This document shows, in pieces, positions 7,105-15,510 of a DNA stretch of 64,000 nucleotides. Each line of letters starts with the position of its first letter. Within the stretch, counting starts at the first letter, position 1. The stretch is from Aliidiomarina soli (GTDB lineage Bacteria; Pseudomonadota; Gammaproteobacteria; Enterobacterales; Alteromonadaceae). The notes beneath the pieces are model-generated. The model worked only from the letters and a program-made list of their open reading frames with translations, was not told where the DNA came from and searched no databases. A program made the translations under genes and the position numbers. The DNA lies in NCBI RefSeq assembly GCF_003986975.1, contig NZ_PIPO01000005.1, positions 1-64,000 of the forward strand. Reading direction: 5' to 3'.

Positions 7105-8462
7105 AATTTAATAGTTAATCCGTCTGCCAAAGAATTACGGTAGGCTCGCCATGCAGGCAAGCAGCTAATAACGGTGCCAGCAACTAATACGATAGCCATC
7201 CGTTGCCACTCTACCATAGAGGGCCAACTGATGTGGATAACGACCCCAAAGCTGTATTCGATCCAGGGCGCGAGTGCGTATAGAGCAGCATACAACAAGG
7301 CAACTCCGACGCCGATGCCTGTCACGGTGAGGACAAAAGCCTCGCTGACCAGAAGACTGAATATGGTGCCGGGGCCTGCGCCCAACGAGCGTAAGACCGC
7401 CATTTCGCGGCGGCGTTCCTGCAGGCTCGCCAACAGGGTGGCCAGCATTCCAATCAGTCCGGTCAACAAGACGAAGCCAGAGACGATGGCCAGCACTCGT
7501 TCAAACATATTGAGCGTACGCCAGAGTTCCTGCAGGGTGGCGCCGGGCATTAATGCAGTCAGAGGCTCCTGGCCCCAGGTGTTTATCATCCGTTGCATAA
7601 AGATGGCACGTGGTTGACTGTGAAGACCAACAAAAAATGCGCTTAAACTGTCAATAGGTTGCTCCGAATCGAGAGCGACCCCATGATTATGGTCATGGTC
7701 ATGGTCATGGTCATGGTCATGGTCATGGTCATGGTCATGGTCATGGTCATGCTCTGGCTCTTCGTTCTCCTGAGGAACTGATTGTTGACTGAAAGACGGG
7801 GGGCTTTGTGGTTCTTCTGCCTGGTGTTCTCCATGCATTGTCGCCAGCCCAACCAGCGGAATGAAAACCGCGTTATCAAGCGGGGTTCCGGTCGGCGCCA
7901 GCACACCACTGATCTGAACCGGGTCCTCGTCGTGCTGATGAAAGCTAACACTGCCCGTACCATGCGAGATGACGACCTGGTCGGATAGCTGCAGGCCTTG
8001 CTCTCTTGCTACGCGTGCACCGAGCACCGCCTCTGCGGAATGCTCGAAGGGTTGCCCTTCTGCGAACCGTACGGATTGTCGCTGACCATACTGAAAATGC
8101 TCAAAAAAGTTGTGGTCGGTTGCGATCACAGGATGGCCGCGGAAGCTATCGCCTAACGCGATCGGAATCGACCACGCCACCTGGTCATGCTCGGCCCAAT
8201 GTGAATACGCATCCCAGCTCAGGTTGCTGCTTGGGTAGCCGATGTGAAAAACCGAGAACAGCAACAGGTTCACCGGACCACTGCGGGCACCAACTATCAG
8301 GTCGGTGCCGGAAATAGTATTGGCGAAGCCAGCCCGAGTTTGCTGGCTGACCCGGTCCACACCGAGCAGTAACATGACACTAATTGCAATGGCGACCACG
8401 GTTAATAGCGCATTGGCTTTGCGGCTTAACAGGCTGGCCCAGGCTAATTTAAATAGCTTCAT
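7101..8462 (-). CDS. FtsX/MacB-like ABC permease with poly(Asp-His) tract
   Basis: A 453-residue inner-membrane permease with four predicted membrane segments: one near residues 16-36 (ALLTVVAIAISVMLLLGVD) and three at the C terminus (about 320-345, 370-395, 415-440), with a large extracytoplasmic domain between, as in MacB/LolCE-type permeases. That domain holds an acidic linker (EENEEPEH) followed by ten Asp-His dipeptides and NHG, giving a dense metal-binding tract. The start forms TAATG with the ATPase stop. The pairing with DUF3299 suggests metal (probably zinc) traffic; this is inference. Confidence 0.85.
   Translation of the reverse strand: MKLFKLAWASLLSRKANALLTVVAIAISVMLLLGVDRVSQQTRAGFANTISGTDLIVGARSGPVNLLLFSVFHIGYPSSNLSWDAYSHWAEHDQVAWSIPIALGDSFRGHPVIATDHNFFEHFQYGQRQSVRFAEGQPFEHSAEAVLGARVAREQGLQLSDQVVISHGTGSVSFHQHDEDPVQISGVLAPTGTPLDNAVFIPLVGLATMHGEHQAEEPQSPPSFSQQSVPQENEEPEHDHDHDHDHDHDHDHDHDHDHNHGVALDSEQPIDSLSAFFVGLHSQPRAIFMQRMINTWGQEPLTALMPGATLQELWRTLNMFERVLAIVSGFVLLTGLIGMLATLLASLQERRREMAVLRSLGAGPGTIFSLLVSEAFVLTVTGIGVGVALLYAALYALAPWIEYSFGVVIHISWPSMVEWQRMAIVLVAGTVISCLPAWRAYRNSLADGLTIKL
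7689..7748. repeat. Ten perfect tandem copies of ATGGTC inside the permease gene
   Basis: The unit ATGGTC is repeated 10 times without mismatch (60 bp), with one imperfect unit on each side (ATGATT and ATGCTC). On the coding strand each unit reads GAC-CAT, Asp-His. Because the unit is 6 nt, slippage would change tract length without shifting frame. Confidence 0.95.
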
Positions 8463-9157
8463 TAAGCCTCCGCTGACTGATTGAGTGCTGACAGCGATAG
8501 ACTGCGGTCAAACTGACCTGCCAGTTCGGCATCGTGTGAAACAAATAACAAGGTGCTGCCGGCGCGCTCGCACTCTGCAAACAATAGTTTGAGAAAACTC
8601 AGGCGGCTGTCAGCGTCCAGTGCGGAGGTCGGCTCATCGGCAATAATCAATTCCGGACTGCCGATTAAGGCGCGGGCTGCGGCAACGCGTTGTTGCTGAC
8701 CCACACTAAGCTCGCTGGCCCGGCGAGAATGCATCTCATGGCTTATGCCAAGCTGATTGAGCAAACGGGCTGCCTCGTCTTCAGGGCTTATGTTGCGTTG
8801 TTGCAGACGTTGACGGCGAACTTTGGAAAACTCACAGGCCAGGGCCACATTGTGAATGCAGTCGAGATAAGGCAACAGATTGAATTGCTGAAAAATATAG
8901 CCAATGTGATGGGCGCGGAAATGGTCCCGTTGGCGTGCGGTTAAGGCGGTGATATCGATGTCTTCGATGGCGACAGTGCCGCTTTGAGGACGGTGGATGC
9001 CAGCTAACACTGACAGCAAGGTCGATTTACCGCTTCCGCTAGGCCCATACAGAAATACGCGTTCGCCGCGGGCTATTTCAAGTTGGCCGATATCCAGTGT
9101 CGGCTCAGCTTGCGCTGGGTAGTGAAAGCGGAGGCCATTAACAACAATGCTGTTCAT
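8462..9157 (-). CDS. ABC transporter ATP-binding subunit (LolD/MacB type)
   Basis: A 231-residue cytosolic ATPase that powers the adjoining permease. Walker A is GPSGSGKST (about residues 38-46), the Q-loop is FQQFNLLPYL, the signature is LSVGQQQR and Walker B is LIIADEPTSALD, followed by the switch His in FVSHD. The sequence resembles LolD/MacB-class ATPases. ATG 9157 sits 5 nt after GGAG; a GTG three bases upstream is too close to that site. It lies 62 nt after ppa with a hairpin between, so read-through from ppa is possible. Confidence 0.87.
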   Translation of the reverse strand: MNSIVVNGLRFHYPAQAEPTLDIGQLEIARGERVFLYGPSGSGKSTLLSVLAGIHRPQSGTVAIEDIDITALTARQRDHFRAHHIGYIFQQFNLLPYLDCIHNVALACEFSKVRRQRLQQRNISPEDEAARLLNQLGISHEMHSRRASELSVGQQQRVAAARALIGSPELIIADEPTSALDADSRLSFLKLLFAECERAGSTLLFVSHDAELAGQFDRSLSLSALNQSAEA

Positions 9158-9176
9158 CACAACTCCGGTGGTAAAC

Positions 9177-9204
9177 GAACAAACCCACCCGCAGTGCCGG
9201 TGGG
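9177..9204 (-). terminator. Likely intrinsic terminator of ppa
   Basis: Read on the minus strand, CCCACC and GGTGGG pair around a 9-nt loop and are followed by TTTGTT. The stem is short, so termination may be partial and let transcripts enter the ABC cassette. Confidence 0.5.
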
Positions 9205-9219
9205 CTTGCTCAACTGGGA

Positions 9220-9747
9220 TTACTTACGAGCGCGGGCAAATGAAGACTTCAATTCTTCTTTTGCTGCTGCGGCATCACTCCAGCCATTTACTTTAACCCA
9301 CTTGCCTTTTTCCAGCAGTTTGTAGTGTTCGAAGAAATGCTGCACCTGAGCCTTGAACATGTCATCCAGGTCATCGATATCATGGATATCGTCGTAGGCT
9401 TTGCTTAATTTACTGATTGGTACCGCGATAACTTTCGCGTCCTCACCAGACTCGTCGCTCATATTAAGTACGCCTACCGGGCGACAGGTAATGACTGAGC
9501 CAGCCTGAAGTGGGAATGGCGTCGGTACCAGTACGTCGACCGGGTCCCCATCGAGAGACAAGGTGTCATTAACATAGCCATAGTTAGCAGGGTAAAACAT
9601 AGGGGCTGTCATGAAGCGGTCAACCCAAAGCGCGCCTGTGTCTTTGTCGACTTCGTATTTGATCGGATCCGCATTGGCTGGGATTTCGATGATCACGTTC
9701 ACTTCTTCTGGCAGCTTGTCGCCGGCTGGAACATTCTTCAGGCTCAT
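9220..9747 (-). CDS. ppa: Inorganic pyrophosphatase (family I)
   Basis: Hydrolyses pyrophosphate to phosphate in the cytosol, pulling biosynthetic reactions forward. The 175-residue length fits the hexameric bacterial family I enzyme. Visible are [16 protein letters not shown], the YPANYGYV segment and the metal-binding core DGDPVDVLV with its three Asp residues, plus DEKDDK-like acidic positions later ([11 protein letters not shown]). AAGGAAT precedes ATG 9747. The order ppa-fbp-mpl is conserved in many gammaproteobacteria. Confidence 0.97.
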   Translation of the reverse strand: MSLKNVPAGDKLPEEVNVIIEIPANADPIKYEVDKDTGALWVDRFMTAPMFYPANYGYVNDTLSLDGDPVDVLVPTPFPLQAGSVITCRPVGVLNMSDESGEDAKVIAVPISKLSKAYDDIHDIDDLDDMFKAQVQHFFEHYKLLEKGKWVKVNGWSDAAAAKEELKSSFARARK

Positions 9748-9818
9748 ATCGATTCCTTGTTTGGCAGCAACAGGTCACTGTTCTGCATTGTTTATTAAAA
9801 GGCATTTCACGGCTGCCT

Positions 9819-9848
9819 AGTATAACGGTTTGGCGCTTTAGATGGAAA
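9819..9848 (-). promoter_or_regulatory. Candidate promoter of ppa
   Basis: On the minus strand TTTCCA (9848-9843) and TATACT (9824-9819) are 18 nt apart, about 70 nt before the ppa start codon. It lies just past the fbp stop codon, so ppa is probably transcribed separately from fbp. Confidence 0.5.
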
Positions 9849-9892
9849 GTTCGACCTTGGTGTTAGGGACGAATTCCCATCTTGATCCTGTG

Positions 9893-10885
9893 CTAGCCGT
9901 CAAAACGCTCACAGGGGACGTCTTTGTGGTACTGCAGGCAGGTTGAAACCTCATTCGCAGATCCCATGATGACGGACACCCGCTGGTGAATATCGGTTGG
10001 CTGCAACGACATAATGCGCTCATAGCCTGTGCTGCTGCGTCCCCCCGCCTGTTCCACTAGAAAGCTCATCGGCATGGCTTCGTAGAGCAAGCGTAATTTA
10101 CATGGCTTCGCTGGGTTGCGGCAGTCGGCCGGGTAGGTAAAAATCCCGCCACGGCATAACAGGCGGTGAACATCGGCAACCATGGCAGCATTCCAGCGCA
10201 TGTTGAAACGTTTTCCCCGGGGCCCCTCTTCGCCAGCGATTAAATCGCCAATATACTGGCTCATCGGCTTGCTCCAGAAACGCTGATTGGCCATGTTGAT
10301 GCCAAATTCCTGAGTGTCTTTAACAATGGAAACGTCTTCCACTGTTAACAGAAACTCGCCCACTGTGTGGTCCAGCGTATACATCCGCACACCGCTACCT
10401 GTGGTCATCACCAGCATGGTCGACGGGCCGTACAAAATATAACCGGCGGCGACTTGCTCATCACCAGTCTGCAGGAAAAGCTCTTTGCCTTCAGCAGGGT
10501 GGTCGGGCACTTCGAGGATGGTGAAAATGGTGCCGACGGAACCGTTAATATCAATATTGGAGCTACCATCAAGCGGGTCGTAGGCAACCAGATATTTAGC
10601 GTCTGGGTTGCCTTCAACAATGTCGTCCTCTTCTTCTGAGGCGACCGCACGGACCAGTTGGGTTTCCAGCAGCATGTTTTTGATCAGCTGGTTCGAAACA
10701 ATATCGAGTTTCTTCTGGGTTTCGCCCTGAATGTTTTCGTCCAGGGTCGAGCCGAGCGTACCGGCCAGACTACCTTGATGTAGACGGTGAGAAATTTCTT
10801 TGGCGGCAGTCAGTAAGGTGTTGATCACGGATATCAGGTGAAGTGACACGTGATCTTTATTAAGCACCGGGATGAGACGTTGCAT
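9893..10885 (-). CDS. fbp: Fructose-1,6-bisphosphatase class I
   Basis: Gluconeogenic enzyme that dephosphorylates fructose 1,6-bisphosphate. The 330-residue protein shows the Mg2+ and substrate signature: ASEEEDDI, then [10 protein letters not shown] and [10 protein letters not shown], with [20 protein letters not shown] and a terminal [13 protein letters not shown] 10885 follows AGAGGA; the open frame extends 54 codons further upstream, but that part reads through the divergent promoter region and has no family similarity. Divergent from mpl, as in E. coli. Confidence 0.96.
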   Translation of the reverse strand: MQRLIPVLNKDHVSLHLISVINTLLTAAKEISHRLHQGSLAGTLGSTLDENIQGETQKKLDIVSNQLIKNMLLETQLVRAVASEEEDDIVEGNPDAKYLVAYDPLDGSSNIDINGSVGTIFTILEVPDHPAEGKELFLQTGDEQVAAGYILYGPSTMLVMTTGSGVRMYTLDHTVGEFLLTVEDVSIVKDTQEFGINMANQRFWSKPMSQYIGDLIAGEEGPRGKRFNMRWNAAMVADVHRLLCRGGIFTYPADCRNPAKPCKLRLLYEAMPMSFLVEQAGGRSSTGYERIMSLQPTDIHQRVSVIMGSANEVSTCLQYHKDVPCERFDG

Positions 10886-10929
10886 GGTAGTCCTCTGTGT
10901 TCGGATGTCATGGGTCTTTGGCGCGCGAT

Positions 10930-10935
10930 AGTGTA
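10930..10935 (-). promoter_or_regulatory. Candidate -10 element of fbp
   Basis: TACACT on the minus strand, 45 nt before the fbp start, inside the nonamer GGTACACTA, which also occurs as the divergent mpl -10. No good -35 is visible at 17 nt. Confidence 0.3.
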
Positions 10936-10996
10936 CCGCAATCGAAGCTGAGATGCTTCTTTTGTCTCCATTGTGGCGGCAAATATATCTATCTCT

Positions 10997-11027
10997 TTGG
11001 CGGTAGCAGGGCGGAAAGTGGTACACT
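10997..11027 (+). promoter_or_regulatory. Candidate promoter of the mpl operon
   Basis: TTGGCG (10997-11002) and TACACT (11022-11027) with a 19-nt spacer, 35 nt before the mpl start codon. Confidence 0.4.
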
Positions 11028-11062
11028 ACCCGCGACTTTTTTAGCATACGGTTGAGCTACTT

Positions 11063-12430
11063 ATGCATATTCACATTCTGGGTATCTGCGGAACCTTTAT
11101 GGGCGGAATCGCCGCGATAGCGCGTCAACTCGGTCATCGGGTGACAGGTTCGGATGCCCACGTGTATCCGCCTATGAGCACCATGTTGGAACAAATGGGG
11201 ATTGTCATCGGTAGCCTGGACGACGTCGGCCAACTGGATCCCGCCCCGGACCTTGTAATTATCGGTAATGCACTGAGTCGAGGTAATCCTCAGGTCGAAA
11301 CCGTACTCAACCAAAACATCGCGTACACGTCGGGCCCGCAATGGTTGGGCGAGAATGTGTTGCGCGAAAAATGGGTGCTGGCAGTCGCCGGCACCCATGG
11401 CAAAACCACCACCACCAGCATGTTGACTCACATTCTGGAAGAAGCAGGCATGCAGCCAGGCTTTTTAATTGGTGGTGTGGTTGAACGTTTTCAGACCTCG
11501 GCACGTTTAACCGACAGTATCTTTTTTGTGATCGAAGCGGATGAATATGACACTGCGTTTTTCGACAAGCGTTCTAAGTTTGTTCATTATCATCCGAATA
11601 CACTGGCTCTGAATAACCTTGAGTTTGACCATGCCGATATTTTTCCGGATTTGGCAGCGATTCAACGTCAGTTTCACCATGTAGTGCGCACCGTGCCTGG
11701 TAAAGGGCAGGTGATTAGCCCACAGGATTCAGCCAGCCTGAATGAGGTTCTGGCACAGGGCTGCTGGAGCGAACAGCAGTACCTCAATGCTCCGAGCGGC
11801 TGGCAGATCCGAGACCTGGCCGGCGATGGCAGTGAATTTGAAGTCAGTCTGGCCGGGCAAGCAGTCGGGCAGGTGCATTGGAACCTGCTGGGCGAACACA
11901 ACCTGCAAAATGCGCTGATGGCGATCGCGGCGGCGCGTCATGCCGGGGTAGAACCTGCTCAGGCTATCGCTTCCCTGGCCAGCTTTACCTCACCGAAGCG
12001 CAGGCTGGAGCGGATTTATCAGGACCATCGGGTGACTGTGTTTGATGACTTCGCTCATCATCCCACCGCGATTGCCACAACATTACAGGGTATGCGCGCG
12101 CATAGTCAGGCTCAGCATAGCGAGAGCAGGCTGATAGCGGTTGTCGAGCCGCGCTCGAACACCATGCGTGCAGGTGTTCATAAGCACGAGCTGGCACAGG
12201 CACTGAGCCTTGCGGACGAGGTATTCATGTATGATAACGGCCAGTTGCAATGGTCAACCGAGGAACTGGCGGCCAACACAGGTGCAAAGTGGCAGATAGA
12301 GAGAGATATCGGGGTGTTGGTGACGCAGTTATGTCAGCAGCGCACAGGGCATGTCCATATCGTGTTGATGAGCAACGGCAGCTTCGGTGGCCTGCGTGAA
12401 GCCTTATTAAAGGAATTAAAGCATGACTGA
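11063..12430 (+). CDS. mpl: UDP-MurNAc:L-Ala-gamma-D-Glu-meso-DAP ligase
   Basis: Peptidoglycan recycling ligase that joins recovered murein tripeptide to UDP-MurNAc. The 455-residue protein has the Mur-ligase plan: N-terminal Rossmann segment [14 protein letters not shown], the ATP loop [12 protein letters not shown] (about residues 109-120), [19 protein letters not shown], then [12 protein letters not shown], and a C-terminal domain with [10 protein letters not shown] and [12 protein letters not shown]. These fit Mpl rather than MurC. It heads a plus-strand run mpl-ubiX-yadG-yadH-trmB-like; its stop overlaps ubiX by 8 nt. Confidence 0.95.
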   Translation: MHIHILGICGTFMGGIAAIARQLGHRVTGSDAHVYPPMSTMLEQMGIVIGSLDDVGQLDPAPDLVIIGNALSRGNPQVETVLNQNIAYTSGPQWLGENVLREKWVLAVAGTHGKTTTTSMLTHILEEAGMQPGFLIGGVVERFQTSARLTDSIFFVIEADEYDTAFFDKRSKFVHYHPNTLALNNLEFDHADIFPDLAAIQRQFHHVVRTVPGKGQVISPQDSASLNEVLAQGCWSEQQYLNAPSGWQIRDLAGDGSEFEVSLAGQAVGQVHWNLLGEHNLQNALMAIAAARHAGVEPAQAIASLASFTSPKRRLERIYQDHRVTVFDDFAHHPTAIATTLQGMRAHSQAQHSESRLIAVVEPRSNTMRAGVHKHELAQALSLADEVFMYDNGQLQWSTEELAANTGAKWQIERDIGVLVTQLCQQRTGHVHIVLMSNGSFGGLREALLKELKHD

Positions 12431-13091
12431 ATCGTATTCTTATACCAGCCGCCCGGTTGATAATCGGGTGACCCTGGCCATTACCGGTGCGTCCGGAGCG
12501 CCTTATGCATTGCGTCTGCTGGAAAACCTGCTGGCGCAGCAGCAACAGGTCCTGTTGTTGATGTCGAGTGCGGCCCGTGTAGTGTTTGCCACAGAAGAAG
12601 ACATGCAGCTGTCAGCTAACCCGAAAACCATGGCAACCCAGTTGTGTGAGCATTTTAAGGTGAGCCAGGAGCAACTCAGCGTCTACGGCAAAGAAGAATG
12701 GTTTTCACCGGTGGCATCGGGCTCTGCGGCACCCAAGCGCATGGTGGTGTGTCCGTGTTCAACCGGGACCTTAGCGGCTATCGCGCATGGCAACAGCGAC
12801 AACCTGATTGAACGGGCCGCCGACGTGGTGTTAAAAGAGCGAGGCCAGTTGTTGCTGGTGCCACGTGAAATGCCATTCAGCACCATTCATCTGCAAAATA
12901 TGTTAACGCTGAGTCAGGCTGGAGCCACTATAATGCCCGCCGCCCCTGGCTTTTATCATCAGCCGCAGAGTATTGCCGATCTGATCGACTTTGTGGTGGC
13001 GCGTATTCTCGATCATTTACAACTGGAACAGACACTGGTGCCGCGCTGGGGCTACACGCGCAACACTCAACAGGATTCAAAAGGGGAGTAA
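12423..13091 (+). CDS. ubiX: Flavin prenyltransferase UbiX
   Basis: Makes the prenylated FMN cofactor used by UbiD-type decarboxylases in ubiquinone synthesis. The 222-residue protein has the flavoprotein start [50 protein letters not shown], and the [14 protein letters not shown] and [11 protein letters not shown] segments typical of the family. The family usually has about 190-210 residues; here the first about 14 residues and the Gln-rich tail are extra. It overlaps mpl by 8 nt and precedes yadG by 4 nt. No ubiD lies in this window. Confidence 0.95.
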   Translation: MTESYSYTSRPVDNRVTLAITGASGAPYALRLLENLLAQQQQVLLLMSSAARVVFATEEDMQLSANPKTMATQLCEHFKVSQEQLSVYGKEEWFSPVASGSAAPKRMVVCPCSTGTLAAIAHGNSDNLIERAADVVLKERGQLLLVPREMPFSTIHLQNMLTLSQAGATIMPAAPGFYHQPQSIADLIDFVVARILDHLQLEQTLVPRWGYTRNTQQDSKGE

Positions 13092-13095
13092 CTGA

Positions 13096-14031
13096 ATGAC
13101 CAAAGCACTTGAAATCAGTGGTTTGAAAAAGACCTACCGCGGTGGGTTACAAGCGCTCAAGGGCCTCGATCTAACCGTCAATGAAGGCGATTTTTATGCC
13201 TTACTGGGACCCAATGGCGCCGGCAAGTCGACCACCATTGGTGTGGTCTCCTCGCTGGTAAATAAAACCGAAGGGTCAGTGAAAGTCTTTGGTTATGATC
13301 TTGATAGCCAGCTTGCCGATGTAAAACGCTGTATTGGCCTGGTGCCACAGGAATTTAATTTTAATCAGTTCGAGACGGTGCAGCAGATTGTAGTTAACCA
13401 GGCAGGCTACTACGGTGTGTCCCGCACCCTGGCTAAAGAGCGTTCTGAAAAATACCTGACTCAGTTAGGGCTATGGGATAAGCGCAATGATCCGGCGCGG
13501 ACGTTATCCGGCGGCATGAAACGTCGTCTGATGATTGCCCGGGCTTTACTGCATGAGCCGAAGCTGTTGATTCTGGACGAGCCAACGGCAGGTGTTGATA
13601 TTGAACTGCGCCGCTCGATGTGGGACTACCTGACGCAGATTAACGGCCAGGGTATTACCATTATTCTCACCACCCATTACCTCGAAGAGGCGGAAACATT
13701 GTGCCGTAACATCGGCATCATCGATAAAGGGCGCATTATCGAGAATACCAGTATGAAAGCCCTGTTGAGCAAACTGAATATCGAAACCTTTGTCCTTGAT
13801 CTCGACCCCTATGACGGGCATCCAACGCTGGACGGCTTTACCATGCGCGAATTAGATAACCATACGCTGGAGGTTGATGTGCCAAAAGAGCGCGGGCTGA
13901 ATAGAGTATTCGAACAGTTATCGGCGCAAGGATTGAAAGTCCTGTCGATGCGCAATAAAGCCAACCGGCTGGAAGAGTTATTCGTCGATTTAGTTGAACA
14001 GGGCCGCAATCAGAAGGAGTCGGTAGAATGA
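13096..14031 (+). CDS. yadG: ABC exporter ATP-binding subunit (YadG-like)
   Basis: A 311-residue cytosolic ATPase of the DrrA/NatA-like (ABC-2) class. It has Walker A GPNGAGKST (about residues 37-45), signature LSGGMKRRL, Walker B LLILDEPTAG and switch His in TTHYLEEAE, then a C-terminal regulatory extension with an FVLDLD segment. ATGA overlap with the permease gene shows they form one transporter. Substrate is unknown in E. coli YadGH too. In E. coli the pair also lies near the pan genes, so the position is ancestral. Confidence 0.9.
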   Translation: MTKALEISGLKKTYRGGLQALKGLDLTVNEGDFYALLGPNGAGKSTTIGVVSSLVNKTEGSVKVFGYDLDSQLADVKRCIGLVPQEFNFNQFETVQQIVVNQAGYYGVSRTLAKERSEKYLTQLGLWDKRNDPARTLSGGMKRRLMIARALLHEPKLLILDEPTAGVDIELRRSMWDYLTQINGQGITIILTTHYLEEAETLCRNIGIIDKGRIIENTSMKALLSKLNIETFVLDLDPYDGHPTLDGFTMRELDNHTLEVDVPKERGLNRVFEQLSAQGLKVLSMRNKANRLEELFVDLVEQGRNQKESVE

Positions 14032-14801
14032 GCAACCCAATGAACCTGACTGCGTTACGCACTATCTGGATTAAAGAATGCACCCGTTTCCTGCGTATTT
14101 GGGTGCAGACGCTGGTGCCGCCCGCGATTACTATGACCCTCTATTTCATCATCTTCGGTAACCTGATTGGTCAACGCATCGGTGAAATGGATGGCGTCAG
14201 TTACATGGAGTTTATTGTGCCCGGGCTGATCATGATGTCGGTGATCACCAATGCCTACTCCAACGTGGCATCCTCGTTCTTCAGTGCTAAGTTTCAGCGC
14301 AATATTGAGGAGATGCTGGTCGCGCCGGTGTCAACGCTGACCATTATTCTTGGTTATGTCGGCGGCGGCGTGGCCCGGTCGCTTATCGTCGCGGTGGTGG
14401 TGACTATTGTCGCCAGTTTCTTTGTGCCGTTAAATATTCAGCATTTCTGGCTGATCGTAGTGACGGTGGTACTGACCGCGACGTTATTCGCCTTAGCCGG
14501 TTTGATTAATGCGGTGTTTGCTAAAACCTTTGATGATATCTCGATTATCCCGACTTTCGTTCTGACCCCCCTGACGTATCTCGGTGGTGTGTTTTATTCG
14601 ATTAGTCTGTTGCCAGAGTTCTGGCAGATGGTATCCAAGGCAAACCCCATCATTTATATGGTCAATGCGTTTCGTTATGGGTTCATTGGCGTCTCTGACA
14701 TCAATGCCTATGTCGCCCTGGGTGTATTGGTGTTGTTCAATATCGCCTTTGGTGCACTAGCTTGGGTCCTGCTGAACCGCGGTATTGGTATTCGTAGCTG
14801 A
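14028..14801 (+). CDS. yadH: ABC-2 type exporter permease (YadH-like)
   Basis: A 257-residue inner-membrane protein with about six membrane helices (near 32-52, 66-86, 110-140, 145-168, 176-196, 228-250) and the ABC-2 conserved segments SGVMFxxS-like (YLGGVFYSISLLPEFWQ) and NPIIYMVNAFRYGF. Start ATG overlaps the yadG stop by 4 nt, and its own stop overlaps the next start (TGATG). Confidence 0.9.
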   Translation: MSNPMNLTALRTIWIKECTRFLRIWVQTLVPPAITMTLYFIIFGNLIGQRIGEMDGVSYMEFIVPGLIMMSVITNAYSNVASSFFSAKFQRNIEEMLVAPVSTLTIILGYVGGGVARSLIVAVVVTIVASFFVPLNIQHFWLIVVTVVLTATLFALAGLINAVFAKTFDDISIIPTFVLTPLTYLGGVFYSISLLPEFWQMVSKANPIIYMVNAFRYGFIGVSDINAYVALGVLVLFNIAFGALAWVLLNRGIGIRS

Positions 14802-15463
14802 TGGAGTACCAATCACGCGGTATAGATACCAATCAGACGGGTATTCATGAGGATCTCGATAAGACCGTCCACAAATACCTCAGTACTGAGTTTCAGAAGC
14901 CTGTTGCCGAGCATAGCAAAGCCACTTTTGAGCAGGTACAGACAGTGGTAGACCGCTGGCAGGGGCCTTTGATCCTGGACTCCTGCTGCGGTGTGGGCGA
15001 AAGCACGCTGGCTCTGAGTCAGCGTCATCCCGAGGCGCTTGTGGTTGGCATTGACAAGTCGGCCCATCGGCTGGGGAAAAACACCGCTTACGGCGACAGC
15101 AATGAGCGTTGCCTGCTAGTGCGTGCTGATCTGAATGATTTCTGGCGCCAGGCAGTCGATGCTAACTGGCAGCTGAGTCATCATTATATTTTGTATCCGA
15201 ACCCCTGGCCGAAGCAAAAACATCTGCAGCGCCGCTGGCACGGGGGGCCGTTATTTCCGTCGATTATCGCCCTAGGCGGACAACTTGAGCTGCGCAGTAA
15301 CTGGCGCCTGTATCTTGAAGAATTCGCCCGCGCGCTGGAGATTTCCGGCCAGGCCAGCAGTGTCACTGAACTGGCCGCGGATTCGGTTCCCATTACGCCT
15401 TTTGAACGCAAATATCAGGCGACTCAGCAAGCGCTCTGGCAGTTACAAAGCAAGTTGTGCTAA
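14801..15463 (+). CDS. TrmB-family SAM-dependent methyltransferase
   Basis: A 220-residue Rossmann methyltransferase related to tRNA (guanine46-N7)-methyltransferase TrmB. SAM motif I is LDSCCGVGEST (about residues 59-69), followed by VVGIDKSAHRL. The TrmB hallmark PNPWPKQKHLQRRWHGGPLF is present, as is a C-terminal TPFERKYQ resembling the TrmB T-x-F/Y-E motif. It is shorter and more divergent than typical TrmB (about 240), so it may be a paralogue with another target. One-base stop/start overlap with the yadH-like permease implies coupled translation. Confidence 0.7.
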   Translation: MEYQSRGIDTNQTGIHEDLDKTVHKYLSTEFQKPVAEHSKATFEQVQTVVDRWQGPLILDSCCGVGESTLALSQRHPEALVVGIDKSAHRLGKNTAYGDSNERCLLVRADLNDFWRQAVDANWQLSHHYILYPNPWPKQKHLQRRWHGGPLFPSIIALGGQLELRSNWRLYLEEFARALEISGQASSVTELAADSVPITPFERKYQATQQALWQLQSKLC

Positions 15464-15510
15464 AGTCTGCGCCCACAATATTGTGCTAGGAAAGTGCAAG
15501 GAGAATGCAT

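Noticed and set aside
7689-7748. CRISPR-like array
   Set aside because: Pure 6-nt tandem repeat without spacers inside a coding region.
7643-7963. Frame rich in Met-Thr repeats on the minus strand within the permease gene
   Set aside because: It is only the ATGGTC microsatellite read in another frame.
10886-11047. 54-codon upstream extension of fbp
   Set aside because: It covers the divergent promoter region, and the family start with a good AGAGGA site is at 10885.
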